Shown: positions 53,525-63,028 of the stretch, in pieces
How the letters are laid out: the number at the start of each line of letters is the position of its first letter
Position numbering within the stretch: the first letter of the stretch is position 1
Source of the DNA: Microbacterium testaceum
Lineage (GTDB): Bacteria > Actinomycetota > Actinomycetes > Actinomycetales > Microbacteriaceae
Length of the DNA stretch: 64,000 nt
Direction: 5' to 3'
NCBI RefSeq assembly: GCF_020781835.1
Contig: NZ_JAJGNJ010000006.1
Span: 124,001-188,000 of the forward strand
Made by a program: the position numbers and the translations under genes
The notes under the pieces: model-generated
Databases searched by the model: none
Told to the model about the DNA's origin: nothing
The model's input: only the letters and a program-made list of their open reading frames with translations

Positions 53525-54588
53525 TCGCCCTCTCGACCACCCCCACGGCACGGGCCGCGATCGATGACGCGATCGAGGTGGTCGTCGCACGCCTCGCCCG
53601 ACGCCTGCGCGGGCACGGCGAAGGCGCCCGGGCCCTGGCATCCGCCGTCGCCCGCTCCACCGAGGGAGGCAAACGGTTCCGCCCGCTGCTCGTCGTCGCC
53701 GCGTTCGACACGCTGCGCGGCAAGGACGCAGACCGTGACGCGCTCTACCAGGTCGCCGCCGCGTTCGAGCTGTTGCACACCGCTTTCGTCGTGCACGACG
53801 ACGTCATCGACCATGACATCGAGCGCCGCGGCGTGGCGAACGTGGGCGGGGAGTTCCGCGCCCGCGGTCGCGAGCGCGGGGCGGATGACACCGGCGCGGC
53901 GCTCCTCGGAGATGCGGCCGGAATCCTCGCCGGCGACCTCCTGCTGCACGAGGCCGGGCGTCTCGTCGCCCTCGCCGACCTACCGACGGGTGTCCGCGGC
54001 GAACTGCTGCGCCTCGTCGAGGACGCCGTCCTCGTCTCGGCCGCGGGCGAGCTCGCCGACGTCGAGAACGCGGTGTCGGCCCACGAGGTCGACGCCGAGA
54101 CGATCCTGCGCACCACGCACGACAAGACGGCCGTGTACTCGTTCTCGGCCCCCCTGGAGGCGGGCGCGGTGCTCGCCGGGGCGGACCGACCCGCACGCGC
54201 CGCGCTCGAGCGCTTCGGTCAGCGGCTCGGACTGGCCTACCAGCTCGTCGACGACCTCATCGGCGCCTTCGGCTCGTCCGAGGTGTCGGGCAAGGACGAG
54301 GGCTGCGACCTCCGCGAGGCGAAGAAGACGCACCTCATCGTCCTCGCGCGCGAGACGGAGGCATGGCCGGAGGTCAGCGAGGCGCTGGCACAGGCGCACA
54401 CCGGTCCCGTCGCCATCCGCGCCGCACAGCGTGCGCTGAGCGACTCAGGGGCACGAGCACGGCTCGAAGACCTCGTCCGGGAGACGCTCGAGGAGGCACG
54501 CGCGATCGTGACGGCATCCACGCTGCCCGAGGACTGCCGCACCATGCTGCACGATCTGGTCGACGCCGTGCAGGGACGCGTGCCGTGA
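53521..54588 (+). CDS. crtE: Geranylgeranyl diphosphate synthase (polyprenyl synthetase)
   Basis: 355 residues from ATG. The first Asp-rich motif is DDVIDHD (from Asp94) and the second DDLIGAFG (from Asp244). GGKRFRPLLV near residue 57 is the substrate-binding region. It makes GGPP for phytoene. In C50 producers the same type of enzyme may also supply DMAPP-derived units indirectly. Overlaps both neighbours by 4 bp. Confidence 0.93.
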   Translation: MIALSTTPTARAAIDDAIEVVVARLARRLRGHGEGARALASAVARSTEGGKRFRPLLVVAAFDTLRGKDADRDALYQVAAAFELLHTAFVVHDDVIDHDIERRGVANVGGEFRARGRERGADDTGAALLGDAAGILAGDLLLHEAGRLVALADLPTGVRGELLRLVEDAVLVSAAGELADVENAVSAHEVDAETILRTTHDKTAVYSFSAPLEAGAVLAGADRPARAALERFGQRLGLAYQLVDDLIGAFGSSEVSGKDEGCDLREAKKTHLIVLARETEAWPEVSEALAQAHTGPVAIRAAQRALSDSGARARLEDLVRETLEEARAIVTASTLPEDCRTMLHDLVDAVQGRVP

Positions 54589-55454
54589 GCGCACAGGCCA
54601 CGGGTCTCGCGCTGTACTCGCGAACGGCCGAGGACGCCGCCGCCGCCGTCATCAACAGATACTCGACCTCGTTCGCGCTGGCGTGCCGGCTGCTGGGTCC
54701 GCGACCGCGACCGCACGTACGGAACATCTACGCCCTCGTGCGCGTGGCCGACGAGATCGTCGACGGACCTGCGCACGACGCCGGTCTCTCCCCCGCGCAG
54801 GAACGGTCGGCGCTCGACGCGCTCGAGAACGAGGTGCGGGATGCCATCGCCTCGGGCTTCAGCGCGAACCTCGTCGTGCACGCCTTCGCGCGCACCGCGC
54901 GTGAGTGCGGCATCGGCGACGACCTCATCGCCCCGTTCTTCGCATCGATGCGGACCGACCTGGACACGGCCGCCCACGACGACGCGTCGCACGACGCTTA
55001 TGTCTACGGGTCCGCCGAGGTCGTCGGCCTGATGTGCCTCCAGGTCTTTCTGAACGCCGGGATGACGGCCCCGGCGCAACCCGCCGCGGATCTCGTGAAC
55101 GGCGCGCGCCGCTTGGGCGCGGCGTTCCAGGACGTCAACTTCCTCCGCGACCTCGACGACGATGCCGTGCGCCTGGGCCGGGACTACCTCGACGGCGCCG
55201 CGGGAGACGAACGCCGCACGGCGGTGCTCGACCGGATCGACGCCGACCTCGCCGCCGCGGCGGCCACCGTGCCCCTGCTGCCACCGGATTGCCGTCGTGC
55301 CGTGACCGCCGCGCACGACCTGTTCGCCGAACTGTCGCGGCGCCTGCGCCGCACCCGAGCGGGCGCGCCCCGCGTCCGCGTCCCCGACCGCGTGAAGGCG
55401 ACGCTCGCCGCACGTGCTTTCCTCGGACGCCCACCGAAAGGGGCCCACGTATGA
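54585..55454 (+). CDS. crtB: Phytoene synthase
   Basis: 289 residues from GTG 54585. The squalene/phytoene synthase motifs are NIYALVRVADEIVDG (DxxxD type) and AAFQDVNFLRDLDDDAVRLGRDYL. It condenses two GGPP into phytoene. Overlaps crtE and crtI by 4 bp each, so the proteins are made from one message in step. Confidence 0.94.
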   Translation: MSAQATGLALYSRTAEDAAAAVINRYSTSFALACRLLGPRPRPHVRNIYALVRVADEIVDGPAHDAGLSPAQERSALDALENEVRDAIASGFSANLVVHAFARTARECGIGDDLIAPFFASMRTDLDTAAHDDASHDAYVYGSAEVVGLMCLQVFLNAGMTAPAQPAADLVNGARRLGAAFQDVNFLRDLDDDAVRLGRDYLDGAAGDERRTAVLDRIDADLAAAAATVPLLPPDCRRAVTAAHDLFAELSRRLRRTRAGAPRVRVPDRVKATLAARAFLGRPPKGAHV

Positions 55455-57007
55455 CCTCCCAGCGCATCGTCGTCGTCGGAGGAGGGATCGCCGGTCTCGG
55501 CACCGCCGCCCTTCTGGCTGACCAGGGGCACGAGGTGCAGCTGTTCGAGGGCCGCGACCAGCTGGGCGGCCGCGCCGGCTCGTGGGAGAGCGACGGATTC
55601 CGGTTCGACACCGGCCCCAGCTGGTATCTCATGCCGGAGGTGTTCGACCACTTCTTCCGACTGCTCGGCACCAGCGCCGCCGAGCAGCTCGACCTCGTCC
55701 GCCTCGACCCGGCGTACCGGGTCTACGGCCCTCCCGGCAAGGGAGAGCCGATCGACGTCGTATCTGGCCGTGAAGCGGTGCGCGCGCTGTTCGAGGCGCA
55801 CGAGCCGGGTTCGGGCGACAAGGTCGAGGCCTACCTGGACTCGGCGAAAGACGCTTACGAGCTGTCGACCTCGAAGTTCCTCTACGACACGTACTCCTCC
55901 ACGCAGGGTCTGCGCGACCCCGCTCTCATCAAGCGGCTCCCGACGCTCATCCCGTTGCTCACGCAGACCCTGTGGAAGCGCGTCACCCGGGACTTCGCCA
56001 ACCCGCGGCTACAGCAGATCCTCGCCTACCCCTCCGTGTTCCTGGGGGGCTCCCCGTTCGAGGTTCCGAGCCTCTACCACCTCATGAGCCACCTCGACCT
56101 CGGCGACGGGGTGCTCTACCCGCGGGGCGGTTTCACCGAGATCATCCGCGCCATCGAACGCCTCGCCCTCAAGCGCGGCGTCCAAATCGAGACGGGCGTC
56201 CCGGTCGAGGCGATCATCACCGACGGCGGGATCGCCCGTGGCATCCGGCTGGCCGACGGCCGGGTGGTCTCAGCGGATGCCGTGGTCTCGGGCGCCGATC
56301 TGCACCACACCGAGACGCAGTTGCTGGAAGAGGACGACCGCCAGTACCCCGAGAAGTGGTGGAAGGACCGCGTTCCGAGCCCCGGCGCGCTGCTGCTGCT
56401 GCTCGGCGTGAAGGGGGAGTTGCCGCAGCTCACCCATCACACGCTGCTCTTCACCGACGACTGGCACACGAACTTCGAGGCCATCTTCGGGGAGAACAAG
56501 CGCATCCCCGATCCGGCATCCATCTACGTCTGCCGTCCCAGCGCCTCGGACGACACCGTCGCCCCGGAGGGGTACGAGAACCTGTTCGTCCTCGTCCCCG
56601 TCCCCGCCGATCCCGTCAGCGGTCGTGGCGGTGTCGACGGCGCCGGCGACCCACGCATCGAGGCCGCGGCCGACCGCGTCATCGCGCAGATCGGCGAGTG
56701 GGCCGGCATCCCGGACTTCGCCGACCGCATCGTGGTGCGTAAGACCATCGCGCCAGAGGACTTCGCTCACGACCTGCACGCGTGGCACGGGAACTCGCTC
56801 GGTCTCGCGCACACGCTCGGCCAGAGCGCGATCTTCCGTCCGAAGAACCGCTCGCGCAAGGTGTCGAACCTCTACTACGCCGGCACCTCCGTGCTACCGG
56901 GCATCGGGCTTCCGATGTGTCTGATCTCGGCCGAGCTCGTGGTCAAGCGCCTGACCGGCGACCGAACCGCCGGGCCCCTGAACGAGCCTGCTCGCGCGGC
57001 GGTCTGA
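55451..57007 (+). CDS. crtI: Phytoene desaturase (lycopene-forming)
   Basis: 518 residues. FAD-binding VVVGGGIAGLGTAALLADQG at the N-terminus, the conserved GLPMCLISAELVVKRL near the C-terminus and TGPSWYLMPEVFD are typical CrtI. It performs four desaturations to give lycopene, the substrate of the elongase encoded downstream. It starts by a 4-bp overlap with crtB and is followed one base later by crtYe. Confidence 0.94.
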   Translation: MTSQRIVVVGGGIAGLGTAALLADQGHEVQLFEGRDQLGGRAGSWESDGFRFDTGPSWYLMPEVFDHFFRLLGTSAAEQLDLVRLDPAYRVYGPPGKGEPIDVVSGREAVRALFEAHEPGSGDKVEAYLDSAKDAYELSTSKFLYDTYSSTQGLRDPALIKRLPTLIPLLTQTLWKRVTRDFANPRLQQILAYPSVFLGGSPFEVPSLYHLMSHLDLGDGVLYPRGGFTEIIRAIERLALKRGVQIETGVPVEAIITDGGIARGIRLADGRVVSADAVVSGADLHHTETQLLEEDDRQYPEKWWKDRVPSPGALLLLLGVKGELPQLTHHTLLFTDDWHTNFEAIFGENKRIPDPASIYVCRPSASDDTVAPEGYENLFVLVPVPADPVSGRGGVDGAGDPRIEAAADRVIAQIGEWAGIPDFADRIVVRKTIAPEDFAHDLHAWHGNSLGLAHTLGQSAIFRPKNRSRKVSNLYYAGTSVLPGIGLPMCLISAELVVKRLTGDRTAGPLNEPARAAV

Positions 57008-57008
57008 G

Positions 57009-57368
57009 GTGCCCGGGGTCTACCTGGGCGCGATCCTGTTCTCCCTGGCCGGCATGATCGCGATCGATCTGAAGTTCGGCCTCGCTCTGCGCAGGGCTCC
57101 GGGACGCGCCGCGCTCGCGGTGGGTCTGGGCACCGCGTTCTTTCTAGCGTGGGACGCGGTCGGCATCGTCACGGGGATCTTCGTCAAGGGCGACAGCCCG
57201 CTCTTCGTCGGCATCGACCTGGCCCCGCACCTGCCTCTGGAAGAGGTGTTCTTCCTCCTCTTCCTCAGCTACCTCGCGCTCGTGCTGTGGAGCGTCTTCG
57301 AGCGGACGCGCGGATCGCGGGATGCCGGTGATCCCGCCCGCGAGGACGTCGAGGAGTCGGCACCGTGA
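57009..57368 (+). CDS. crtYe: Lycopene/C50 carotenoid cyclase subunit CrtYe-like
   Basis: 119 residues from GTG, with three membrane segments. DLAPHLPLEEVFFLLFLSYL carries the PLEE motif of heterodimeric CrtY cyclases. Works with the next gene product as one cyclase. Begins one base after the crtI stop. Whether the product ring is beta, gamma or epsilon cannot be read from the sequence. Confidence 0.88.
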   Translation: MPGVYLGAILFSLAGMIAIDLKFGLALRRAPGRAALAVGLGTAFFLAWDAVGIVTGIFVKGDSPLFVGIDLAPHLPLEEVFFLLFLSYLALVLWSVFERTRGSRDAGDPAREDVEESAP

Positions 57369-57673
57369 CGTACCCGCTCATCGTTCTGCCGTTCGTCGCC
57401 CTGACCGTGGCCGTCACACTGTCGAGTGCCCGGCGGCCCGGTTTCGCACGCCGCATGCGCGCCTCGGCGTGGACCGCCCTGGTACTGGTCGTGTTGACCG
57501 CCGTGTTCGACAACATCATGATCGCCGTCGACCTGTTCTCGTACCCCGCGGCCCACCTCAGCGGGATCAAGGTCGGACTCGCACCGCTCGAGGACTTCGC
57601 CTACCCGGTCTGCGCGGCGTTCCTCGTCCCCGCGATCTTCTCACTCGTCGCCGCTCGGAGGGACACCGCATGA
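57365..57673 (+). CDS. crtYf: Lycopene/C50 carotenoid cyclase subunit CrtYf-like
   Basis: 102 residues from GTG, with three membrane segments. It contains FDNIMIAVDLFSYP and GLAPLEDFAYPV (PLEDF), the partner motifs of heterodimeric cyclases. It overlaps crtYe by 4 bp, fitting a fixed 1:1 ratio with that subunit. Confidence 0.88.
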   Translation: MTYPLIVLPFVALTVAVTLSSARRPGFARRMRASAWTALVLVVLTAVFDNIMIAVDLFSYPAAHLSGIKVGLAPLEDFAYPVCAAFLVPAIFSLVAARRDTA

Positions 57674-58560
57674 GCACCCCCGCCCTCACCCCCGGACACG
57701 TGCTGCGCGAGCTGTTCGTCTCATCGCGTCCCGTGAGCTGGATCAACACGGCGTTCCCCTTCGCCGCCGCCTACCTGCTCACCGCGCGCCAGATCGATGC
57801 CGCGCTGATCGTCGGCATCCTGTTCTTCCTCGTGCCGTACAACCTCGCGATGTACGGCGTGAACGACGTCTTCGACTACGAGTCCGATCTGCGGAACCCC
57901 CGCAAAGGCGGCACCCACGGTGCCGTGCTCGCCAAGCGGATGCACCCGATCACCCTGTGGGCGTCGGCGTTGTCGTGTCTGCCGTTCGTGGTGTTCCTGG
58001 TCGTCGTCGGCTCACCGCTATCCTGGCTCGTGCTCGCTCTGAGCCTGTTCTTCGTCGTGTTCTACTCCGCACCGCCGCTGCGGCTGAAGGAGCGGCCGTT
58101 CGCGGACTCGGTCACCAGCAGCATCCACTTCTTCTCCCCCGCGGTGTACGGCCTGGTGCTCGCAGGTGCGACCTGGACCTGGCAGCTCGTCGCCGTCCTC
58201 GTCGCGTTCGCACTGTGGGGCATCGCGTCTCACGCCTTCGGCGCCGTCCAGGACGTCGAAGCCGACCGCGCCGCCGACATCTCCTCCATCGCCACAGCCC
58301 GCGGTGCGCGTTGGACGGTGCGCTTCGCCCTCGTCGCCTATGCCCTCGCCGGCGTCGCCATGCTCGTCACAGCGTGGCCCGGCCCGCTCGCGGCGCTCCT
58401 GGTCATCCCCTACCTCGTCGTGTGCTGGCCGTACCGGAACGTGACGGATGCCACCTCGGACACCGCCACGGTCGGCTGGAACCGCTTCCTGTGGCTGAAC
58501 CAGATCGCCGGCTTCGGCACGACCATGCTGCTGATCTGGTGGTGGTTCCTGAGCGCGTAG
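57670..58560 (+). CDS. crtEb: Lycopene elongase (UbiA family prenyltransferase)
   Basis: 296 residues from ATG 57670, with eight or nine membrane segments. The prenyl-diphosphate motif is NDVFDYESD (from Asn65) and the second Asp motif AVQDVEADRAADI. It adds DMAPP units to both ends of lycopene to give C45/C50 carotenoids, then cyclised by CrtYe/CrtYf, as in decaprenoxanthin-type pathways. Last gene of the operon. Confidence 0.93.
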   Translation: MSTPALTPGHVLRELFVSSRPVSWINTAFPFAAAYLLTARQIDAALIVGILFFLVPYNLAMYGVNDVFDYESDLRNPRKGGTHGAVLAKRMHPITLWASALSCLPFVVFLVVVGSPLSWLVLALSLFFVVFYSAPPLRLKERPFADSVTSSIHFFSPAVYGLVLAGATWTWQLVAVLVAFALWGIASHAFGAVQDVEADRAADISSIATARGARWTVRFALVAYALAGVAMLVTAWPGPLAALLVIPYLVVCWPYRNVTDATSDTATVGWNRFLWLNQIAGFGTTMLLIWWWFLSA

Positions 58561-58654
58561 CCGCACGGTCGGGCGCGGCGGGCGCGCGCCGGTGCCGCAC
58601 GCGCGCGGCGCGGGCGCGGCGCGGGCGCGGGCGCGGCGCGAGCGCCGCACGAAC

Positions 58655-58716
58655 GTCGAGTGTCCAGGACACGCCGATCCCTGGACCGTGCCATCGGCGT
58701 GTCTTGGACACTCGAC
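58655..58716. repeat. Long near-perfect inverted repeat after crtEb
   Basis: Arms 58655-58678 and 58693-58716 are 24 bp each with one mismatch and a 14-base loop. It lies in the 238-bp convergent gap between crtEb and the UPF0182 gene, next to low-complexity GC-rich sequence. It could terminate both transcripts, but there is no T-run; arms of this length also fit a small dispersed palindromic repeat. Confidence 0.75.
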
Positions 58717-58749
58717 CTCGTCGGTACCCGTGAAGACGTGGGGAACGGC

Positions 58750-58783
58750 GAGACGCCGGCGTCCCGGCGGACGCCGGCGTCTC
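58750..58783. terminator. GC-rich hairpin downstream of the UPF0182 gene
   Basis: GAGACGCCGGCGT (58750-58762) pairs perfectly with 58771-58783 around an 8-base loop. It is 16 bp after the UPF0182 stop on the reverse strand. No T-run. Confidence 0.5.
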
Positions 58784-58798
58784 GGCGGGGAACGGGGG

Positions 58799-61720
58799 TC
58801 AGCCCGCCGGTGTCTCGGTGGAGGTCGAGCCCTGGCCTTCCGCCTGCAGGTCGATCAGACGCTGCACCGCGGCCGTCAGGCGCGCGTCCTGCGTCGCGAA
58901 CTCGGCGAGGTCACCCGCGGTGAGCGCCGCCTGGCGGGCGGTCAGCGCGGCCTGCGCCTCGGCGAGGGCCGCAGCGTAATCGCCGGCGGGAACCTCGGGC
59001 GTGGTCCCCTCGCCGCCCTCGTCCGCCGGGTCGGTCGGCGTCACCGCTTCGTCACCGGTGTCGGCACCCGAATCACCGCCGAACAGGCTGTCCAACGCCT
59101 CGCTCAGGGTGTTCTCGAACGCGATCTTGTCGCCGAAGGCCACCAGCACACGCCGCAGCTGCGGCAGCTGCGTGCCGCCCGACGACTGCACGAACACCGG
59201 CTGGACGTACAGCAGGCCACCTCCGACCGGCAGGGTCAGCAGGTTTCCGTTGAGCACCTGTGACTGCCCCTGCTGCAGGATGTTGATCTGCGACGACACA
59301 GCCGTGTCGGAGTCGAAGGTGTTCTGGACCTGGCCGGGCCCCGGCACCGTCGTGGCCGCATCGATCACGAGCATGCGCAAGCGACCGTAGTCCTCGCGTT
59401 TGGCGCCCTGCTGATCGCCCGCATTCGAATCGACCGCGAGATAGCCCGTCAGCACGTTGCGCGCCTGGCCCCCCTGGGATGCCGGGATGAAGCTCGTGAA
59501 CATCGAATAGGTCGGGGCTTCCTGACTGGGCATCTTCATCGTCAGGTAGTACGGGGGCTGCAGGGTGTTCGGGTCCTGCGGATCGTTCGGGGTGGTCCAG
59601 CGGTTGTCCTGCTGGAAGAACGAACGGGCATCGTCGACGTGGTAGACGCCGAGCATGGAACGCTGCACCTTCATCAGGTCGGTCGGGTAGCGAACGTGGC
59701 TCATCAGGTCGGCCGACATCTCGCTCCACGGCTGAAGACTCGACGGGTAGATCTTCTGCCACGCCTGGAGGATCGGGTCCTCACCGTCCCAGGCGTAGAG
59801 CGTGACGCTGCCGTCGTAGGCGTCGACGGTCGCCTTCACCGAGTTGCGGATGTAGTTGATGTTGTCGAGCGAGTAGGTCGGCGACGGGGTGTTGGAGTCC
59901 GCGATCGCCCGCGAGAGCGACACGCTCGACGAGTAGGGGTAGTTCGCACTCGTCGTGTAGCCGTCGATGACCCACTTGATGCGTCCGTCCACCACCGTCG
60001 GGTAGGGGTCGCTGTCGAGCGTCAGGTACGGGGCGACCTTCTGGACGCGGTCCTTGGGATTGCGGTCGTACAGGATCTGCGAGTCGGCGTTGACGTAGTC
60101 AGAGAAGAGGATCTGCTCGGACTGGAACTTCAGCGCGTAGATGAGGCGGCTGAAGACGTTGCCCACGCTCGGGCCACCATCGCCGCGGAAGGTAGTGCGG
60201 GTCTCGGTGCCGCCGTCGGCGCCGATCGGGTAGTCCAGCTCGATGTCCTCGCCGCCCTCGGGTCCGCCGACGATCGAGTACGGCGGCGACTGCTCGCCGA
60301 AATAGATCCGCGGCTCGTAGTTCAGGTCGGTCAGGAACCCGGTGCCCGGGATCGCCTGCTCGAGGAAGACGGGATCGCCGTCGTCGGTCCGCTCGTTACC
60401 GGCCGCGGCGACCATTCCGTATCCGTGGGTGTAGACCAGCGTGGTGTTCTGCCACGTGGCGGCGTCGCCGAGCTGGCCGATGTTCAGCTCGCGCAGGGCC
60501 ACGACGGCATCCTGAGTCTGCCCGTTGATCTGGTAACGGTCGACATCGAGCGGGTTGCCGAACTGGTAGTAGGCGCGATACTGCTCGAGCTGACGCACGG
60601 TGGGGCCGATGATGGCCGGGTCCATGATGCGCAGCTGGGCCGTCGAGGCGGCGTCGTTGCGGAGCTGGCCGGCCTGCGCCGTGGTCGTCGCCTCGAAGTT
60701 CTCCTTCTCGACGTCGTCGATGCCGTACGCGGCCTTCGTGCTGTCGATGTTGCGCTGGTAGTACTGGCTCTCGAGGGCCAGCTGGTTCGGGCGCACCTGG
60801 AAGGTCGTGACCGCCCACGGGATCGCCGCTCCGACCACGACCGCCGACACCACGAGCAGGGCGGTCGCGATCAGGGGGTAGCGCCAGCGACCGATGACGG
60901 CCGTCACGAAGAAGGCGACCGCCACGATGACCGCCGCGATCGCGAGGATCGTCTGGCCGGGGATGACGGCGTTGACCCCGACATATCCGGGACCGGTGAT
61001 GCGGTCTTCCTGAGTGATCAGGGTCGAGTAGCGGTCGAGCCACAGGCTGCCGCCCTGCAGCAGCAGGTACAGGCCGGCGAGCACCGCGAGCTGGATGCGC
61101 GCGGCCTTGGAGATGCGCAGCTCGCGCTGACCGACCCGCACGGAGCCGTAGAGGTAGGAGACCACGGCGGTGAGCAGCAGGCAGACCAGGACCACGGCCG
61201 AGGCGAACCCGAGGACGGTCGTGTAGAACGGCAGGGCGAACAGGTAGAAGCCCGTGTCGAGACCGAACTGCGGGTCGGTCGTCGCGGTGGCGACTCCGTT
61301 GAACCACAGCCACGTGGTCTCCCACTGTGCGGAGGCGGCGAACCCGGCGAAGAAGCCGAAGAAGATCGGGATGCCCCACATCGCGAGGCGGCGAAGGGGC
61401 TCGACGACCTCCTGGTAGCGGTCGAGCTGCGAGCTCAGCCGTGCGTACACCGGGCGGAGCCGGTACGCGAGCTGGATGACGCCCCACACCGGCACGGCCA
61501 TCGCGAGGAACCCGATGACGAACATCACGGTCCGCGCGATCCACTGCGTGGTCAGCACCTCGGTGAAGCCGAGCTGCGAGAACCACATCCAATCGGCGTA
61601 GAGGTTCGCGAAGACGAAGAACGCCACGACCAGGGCGGCGATGACCGCCAGCGAGATCGAGATGATCCGTCGTGAACGGTTCGGGGGCGTGGCCTGGTTC
61701 GGCGCTGAGGTCGTGGTCAC
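58799..61720 (-). CDS. UPF0182 family large membrane protein
   Basis: 973 residues from GTG. Seven membrane segments fill the first ~330 residues (e.g. WMWFSQLGFTEVLTTQWIART between TM1 and TM2). A large extracytoplasmic domain follows, with family blocks VWVIDGYTTS-like WVIDGYTTSANYPYSS and YHVDDARSFFQQDNRW. The C-terminal ~90 residues are acidic and Ala-rich, ending in a predicted coiled coil. Conserved across actinobacteria with unknown function. The partner upstream on the same strand is the PDZ/Lon-like protease. Confidence 0.93.
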   Translation of the reverse strand: MTTTSAPNQATPPNRSRRIISISLAVIAALVVAFFVFANLYADWMWFSQLGFTEVLTTQWIARTVMFVIGFLAMAVPVWGVIQLAYRLRPVYARLSSQLDRYQEVVEPLRRLAMWGIPIFFGFFAGFAASAQWETTWLWFNGVATATTDPQFGLDTGFYLFALPFYTTVLGFASAVVLVCLLLTAVVSYLYGSVRVGQRELRISKAARIQLAVLAGLYLLLQGGSLWLDRYSTLITQEDRITGPGYVGVNAVIPGQTILAIAAVIVAVAFFVTAVIGRWRYPLIATALLVVSAVVVGAAIPWAVTTFQVRPNQLALESQYYQRNIDSTKAAYGIDDVEKENFEATTTAQAGQLRNDAASTAQLRIMDPAIIGPTVRQLEQYRAYYQFGNPLDVDRYQINGQTQDAVVALRELNIGQLGDAATWQNTTLVYTHGYGMVAAAGNERTDDGDPVFLEQAIPGTGFLTDLNYEPRIYFGEQSPPYSIVGGPEGGEDIELDYPIGADGGTETRTTFRGDGGPSVGNVFSRLIYALKFQSEQILFSDYVNADSQILYDRNPKDRVQKVAPYLTLDSDPYPTVVDGRIKWVIDGYTTSANYPYSSSVSLSRAIADSNTPSPTYSLDNINYIRNSVKATVDAYDGSVTLYAWDGEDPILQAWQKIYPSSLQPWSEMSADLMSHVRYPTDLMKVQRSMLGVYHVDDARSFFQQDNRWTTPNDPQDPNTLQPPYYLTMKMPSQEAPTYSMFTSFIPASQGGQARNVLTGYLAVDSNAGDQQGAKREDYGRLRMLVIDAATTVPGPGQVQNTFDSDTAVSSQINILQQGQSQVLNGNLLTLPVGGGLLYVQPVFVQSSGGTQLPQLRRVLVAFGDKIAFENTLSEALDSLFGGDSGADTGDEAVTPTDPADEGGEGTTPEVPAGDYAAALAEAQAALTARQAALTAGDLAEFATQDARLTAAVQRLIDLQAEGQGSTSTETPAG

Positions 61721-61763
61721 GCGTCCATCCTAGGCGTCGCCCTCTGGGGGAACGCCGTGGATA

Positions 61764-62903
61764 CTACGATCCCGCAGCACTGGTCCCGACGCAGGTCGGG
61801 AGGGCATCGAGGTCGCCCCCGTCGCGGATCGTCTCCAGCACCGTCAGGGAGTCCTGCAGGGTCGAGACGGAGAAGACCCGGATGCCATCGGGCACATGGC
61901 CCACGACCTCGTTGCAGTTCGCCTGAGGTGCGAGGAACCAGTCGGCACCGGCATCCCGCGCTCCGTACAACTTCTGACGGATGCCGCCGATGCCGCCGAC
62001 GTTGCCGTCCGCATCGATGGTTCCCGTACCAGCGATGTGCTCGCCGCCGGTCAGGTCGCCGGGCGACATCTTGTCGATGATGCCCAGCGCGAACATCATG
62101 CCGGCGCTCGGGCCCCCGACGTTGTTGAGCCGGATCTGCACGTCGACCGGAAGGTCGAAACCCAGGGTGAGACCCACGCCGAGCAACCACTGCTGCTCAC
62201 CGTTCACGTCGGTCAGCCGCGGCGTGACGGAGACGGAGCTCTCGGTGCCGTCGCGATCGATGCCCAGCGTCACGGGAGCACCCGCCCCGGTCTGGACGGC
62301 CGCGCGCATCTCCTCCACGTTGGCGACCGGTGCGCCGTTGAGCGAAGTGATCACGTCGCCGAGATCGAGCACGCCGGCCGAGGCGCCGGCGTCGTCGACC
62401 GTCCCGACCACAATGTCCTGGGGAACGTCATAGCCCAGCTCGCGCAGCGCCGCGGCGGAGGCCTCCAGCTGAGAGTCGCTCATCAGCGCGGCGTTCTCGG
62501 TGTTGCGCTGCTCCGTCGACTGCCCCGAGGGGAAGATGCGTTCCAGCGGCACCACGGCGCGCGACGGATCGAACCACGCCTGCGCGAGTTCGATCCAGCT
62601 CGGCGTGCGCTCGCGATTGCCGTTGACCTGCACGGTGAGCAGATCGAGCTGTCCCTCCGAAGGGGTGTCCTGCTCACCCGGGACCGTGATCAGCGGCACC
62701 TCGTTGCCGTCGGCGTCCGGGGACGTGCCGAGCGTGTTGAGAACGGGCCCCGGCTGCTGGATGACGTACGGCGACGGCACGAACGTGAACACGAACAGGA
62801 TCAGCGTGGCCACCACCAGCGACCACGCTCCGAAGACGGTCGACCGGCTCCAACGGCGCCGCGGGGCGGGCACGACGGAGACGTTCTCGTCGAAGAGGGT
62901 CAC
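61764..62903 (-). CDS. PDZ domain Lon-like (S16) membrane protease, YlbL type
   Basis: 379 residues from GTG with AAGGTAGGA upstream. One N-terminal membrane segment (about 24-45), a PDZ domain (about 165-230) and the S16 serine/lysine dyad: Ser in GGPSAGMMFALG and Lys in GIGGIRQKLYGARDAG. Acts on the outer face of the membrane, substrate unknown. Divergent from the DUF2342 gene across 125 bp. Confidence 0.92.
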   Translation of the reverse strand: MTLFDENVSVVPAPRRRWSRSTVFGAWSLVVATLILFVFTFVPSPYVIQQPGPVLNTLGTSPDADGNEVPLITVPGEQDTPSEGQLDLLTVQVNGNRERTPSWIELAQAWFDPSRAVVPLERIFPSGQSTEQRNTENAALMSDSQLEASAAALRELGYDVPQDIVVGTVDDAGASAGVLDLGDVITSLNGAPVANVEEMRAAVQTGAGAPVTLGIDRDGTESSVSVTPRLTDVNGEQQWLLGVGLTLGFDLPVDVQIRLNNVGGPSAGMMFALGIIDKMSPGDLTGGEHIAGTGTIDADGNVGGIGGIRQKLYGARDAGADWFLAPQANCNEVVGHVPDGIRVFSVSTLQDSLTVLETIRDGGDLDALPTCVGTSAAGS

Positions 62904-63028
62904 GGGTCCTACCTTTGCCGGGTCGTTCGCGCGCGGCGTAAGCGGCGAGGGGCCGAGCCGAGGGAAGCGGGGAAACGTGCGACTAGCGTAGATGCCGTTC
63001 CCCTTGACCCGGCTGAAAGGCGGCTGAA

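Noticed and set aside
59639..61675. Forward open frame of over 670 codons opposite UPF0182
   Set aside because: Composition (Arg, Asp, Gly, His, Val) is that of a shadow frame in high-GC DNA; the reverse frame is a complete known family.
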